Assembly: GCA_009103225.1 (NCBI GenBank)
Contig: RHPI01000026.1
Location: 367,210 to 431,209 of the forward strand
From: Chlorokybus atmophyticus
Lineage: Eukaryota; Streptophyta; Chlorokybophyceae; Chlorokybales; Chlorokybaceae
Direction: 5' to 3'
DNA: 64,000 bases
The notes beneath the pieces are model-generated. The model had not been told where the DNA came from, ran no database searches, and saw only the letters and a list, made by a program, of their open reading frames with translations. A program made the translations under genes and the position numbers. Within the stretch, counting starts at the first letter, position 1, and each line of letters begins with the position of its first letter. Positions 63,163-64,000 of this stretch are shown in pieces.

Positions 63163-64000
63163 TCACAGGTGGTGATGGCTGTGTGGACGCAGCTAGCATT
63201 TTTAAACGTGTGCAAGCATTTGCGCAAAAATGTATGCACGCACACTCCACGCTTGTCCCCACAGCACAGCTTGGGTCTACCCATATGCGTGCACACACGT
63301 TGCACACCGATTGATCAAGGTTGGTACTACTCGGCTCTCTGATCGGGCCATGCTGTGCATAAACGACAGGATTGTAGGCTGAGGCCCTCACGTGAGTTTA
63401 CGACATAATATGGCTTGAGCAATCGGTTGAGTATCACTCGCCTGGGTGCGCTATCCCCCGTGCACTTTTTTCTCGGGTTGCCTACATTGCAGCGGTACTG
63501 TTTTGGCTTAAGTGGCAAGGCTGTGGGTGTCAGTAATTCTACTTTTGCCTGAGTGCTTGCTTACCTTCCCTTTTTGCGGTACTTGAGTATGACACATGCA
63601 TGTTCATGACTTTACAATATAACCACCTTGTAAAGCCCAACAATACCGGCAATTGCAATGCAGGATGACAGATCACATTGCATGCACCATACCATGCTGG
63701 TTGTGCAGTGTCAGATGATGTTTTAAGTACACACATGTAAAGCGCATACTTATCGTTGGTCAAAACTACCGTGCAACAACCCTTGTTTGATTGCACATGC
63801 CCAATCTATTATGCCATCATAAGTCAAAGCGCAAGTGCAAGTGACAAAACTTGCTTGACACTTGTATATCGTGTACATGTCAACATATACTAAACGTGAC
63901 GACTATGGTATAGGCTATGACACTGTTTCAACTTTGTTGACAGTGGCAGGTCTGCTAGTCAAAGCTTCTGCATGTCGTATGCCTTGGAGCATACTTCTAC
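63163..64000. other. 3' flank, no feature seen
   Basis: Downstream of GART to the window end. No reading frame or repeat that I can support. Confidence 0.4.

Overview
The window is nuclear DNA of a photosynthetic green-lineage eukaryote, probably a green alga. The evidence is a chlorophyll a/b-binding protein, a sucrose synthase, a plastid ABC1-family kinase, a thylakoid-lumen FKBP, a plastid GAR transformylase and dense spliceosomal introns (exons mostly 35-300 bp, introns mostly 70-300 bp). I cannot fix the clade. No coding match, base composition or gene order suggests bacterial or organellar DNA. Stops appear standard: TAA, TAG and TGA are all read as stops here, and several genes end in TAG at the expected C-terminus.

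Layout. 72-5062 (+) is a long coiled-coil protein resembling MFP1-type plastid filament proteins. 5972-10989 (-) is a YME2/RNA12-type inner mitochondrial membrane protein. 12455-15081 (-) is a clamp-loader small subunit (human RFC4 / yeast Rfc2 type), head to head with a lumenal FKBP (15253-17662, +) across a 171-bp shared promoter that carries an E2F site and a G-box. A 378-bp assembly gap follows (18174-18551). 20326-23433 (+) is a damaged NIDO-domain gene. 24827-27601 (+) is an LHCB-like antenna protein with an unusual N-terminal hydrophobic segment. Two large microsatellites follow (GT 28921-29537; GA/GC 30128-30401). 30534-33693 (-) is a membrane-anchored monodehydroascorbate reductase with a Gln/Asn tract. 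33.7-39.3 kb is almost gene-free and holds a diverged duplication. 39358-41721 (+) is an ABC1K atypical kinase. 42716-45287 (+) is a membrane protein with a spermidine-synthase-like domain. 47833-52100 (-) is a complete sucrose synthase. 53297-58778 is a transposon cluster: a complete pogo/Tigger-type element with terminal inverted repeats and TA target duplications, two copies of a MITE family (one split by an 829-bp insertion), and a second small MITE. 60836-63162 (+) is GAR transformylase.

How the genes relate. The plastid-targeted proteins (antenna, FKBP, ABC1 kinase, GART, MFP1-like) and the antioxidant enzyme MDAR fit photosynthetic metabolism, and sucrose synthase fits sucrose use. They do not form an operon-like unit. 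Gene models were built by hand from splice consensus, reading phase and family similarity. Exon edges given in the evidence are phase-checked for almost all genes; doubtful first exons are flagged.
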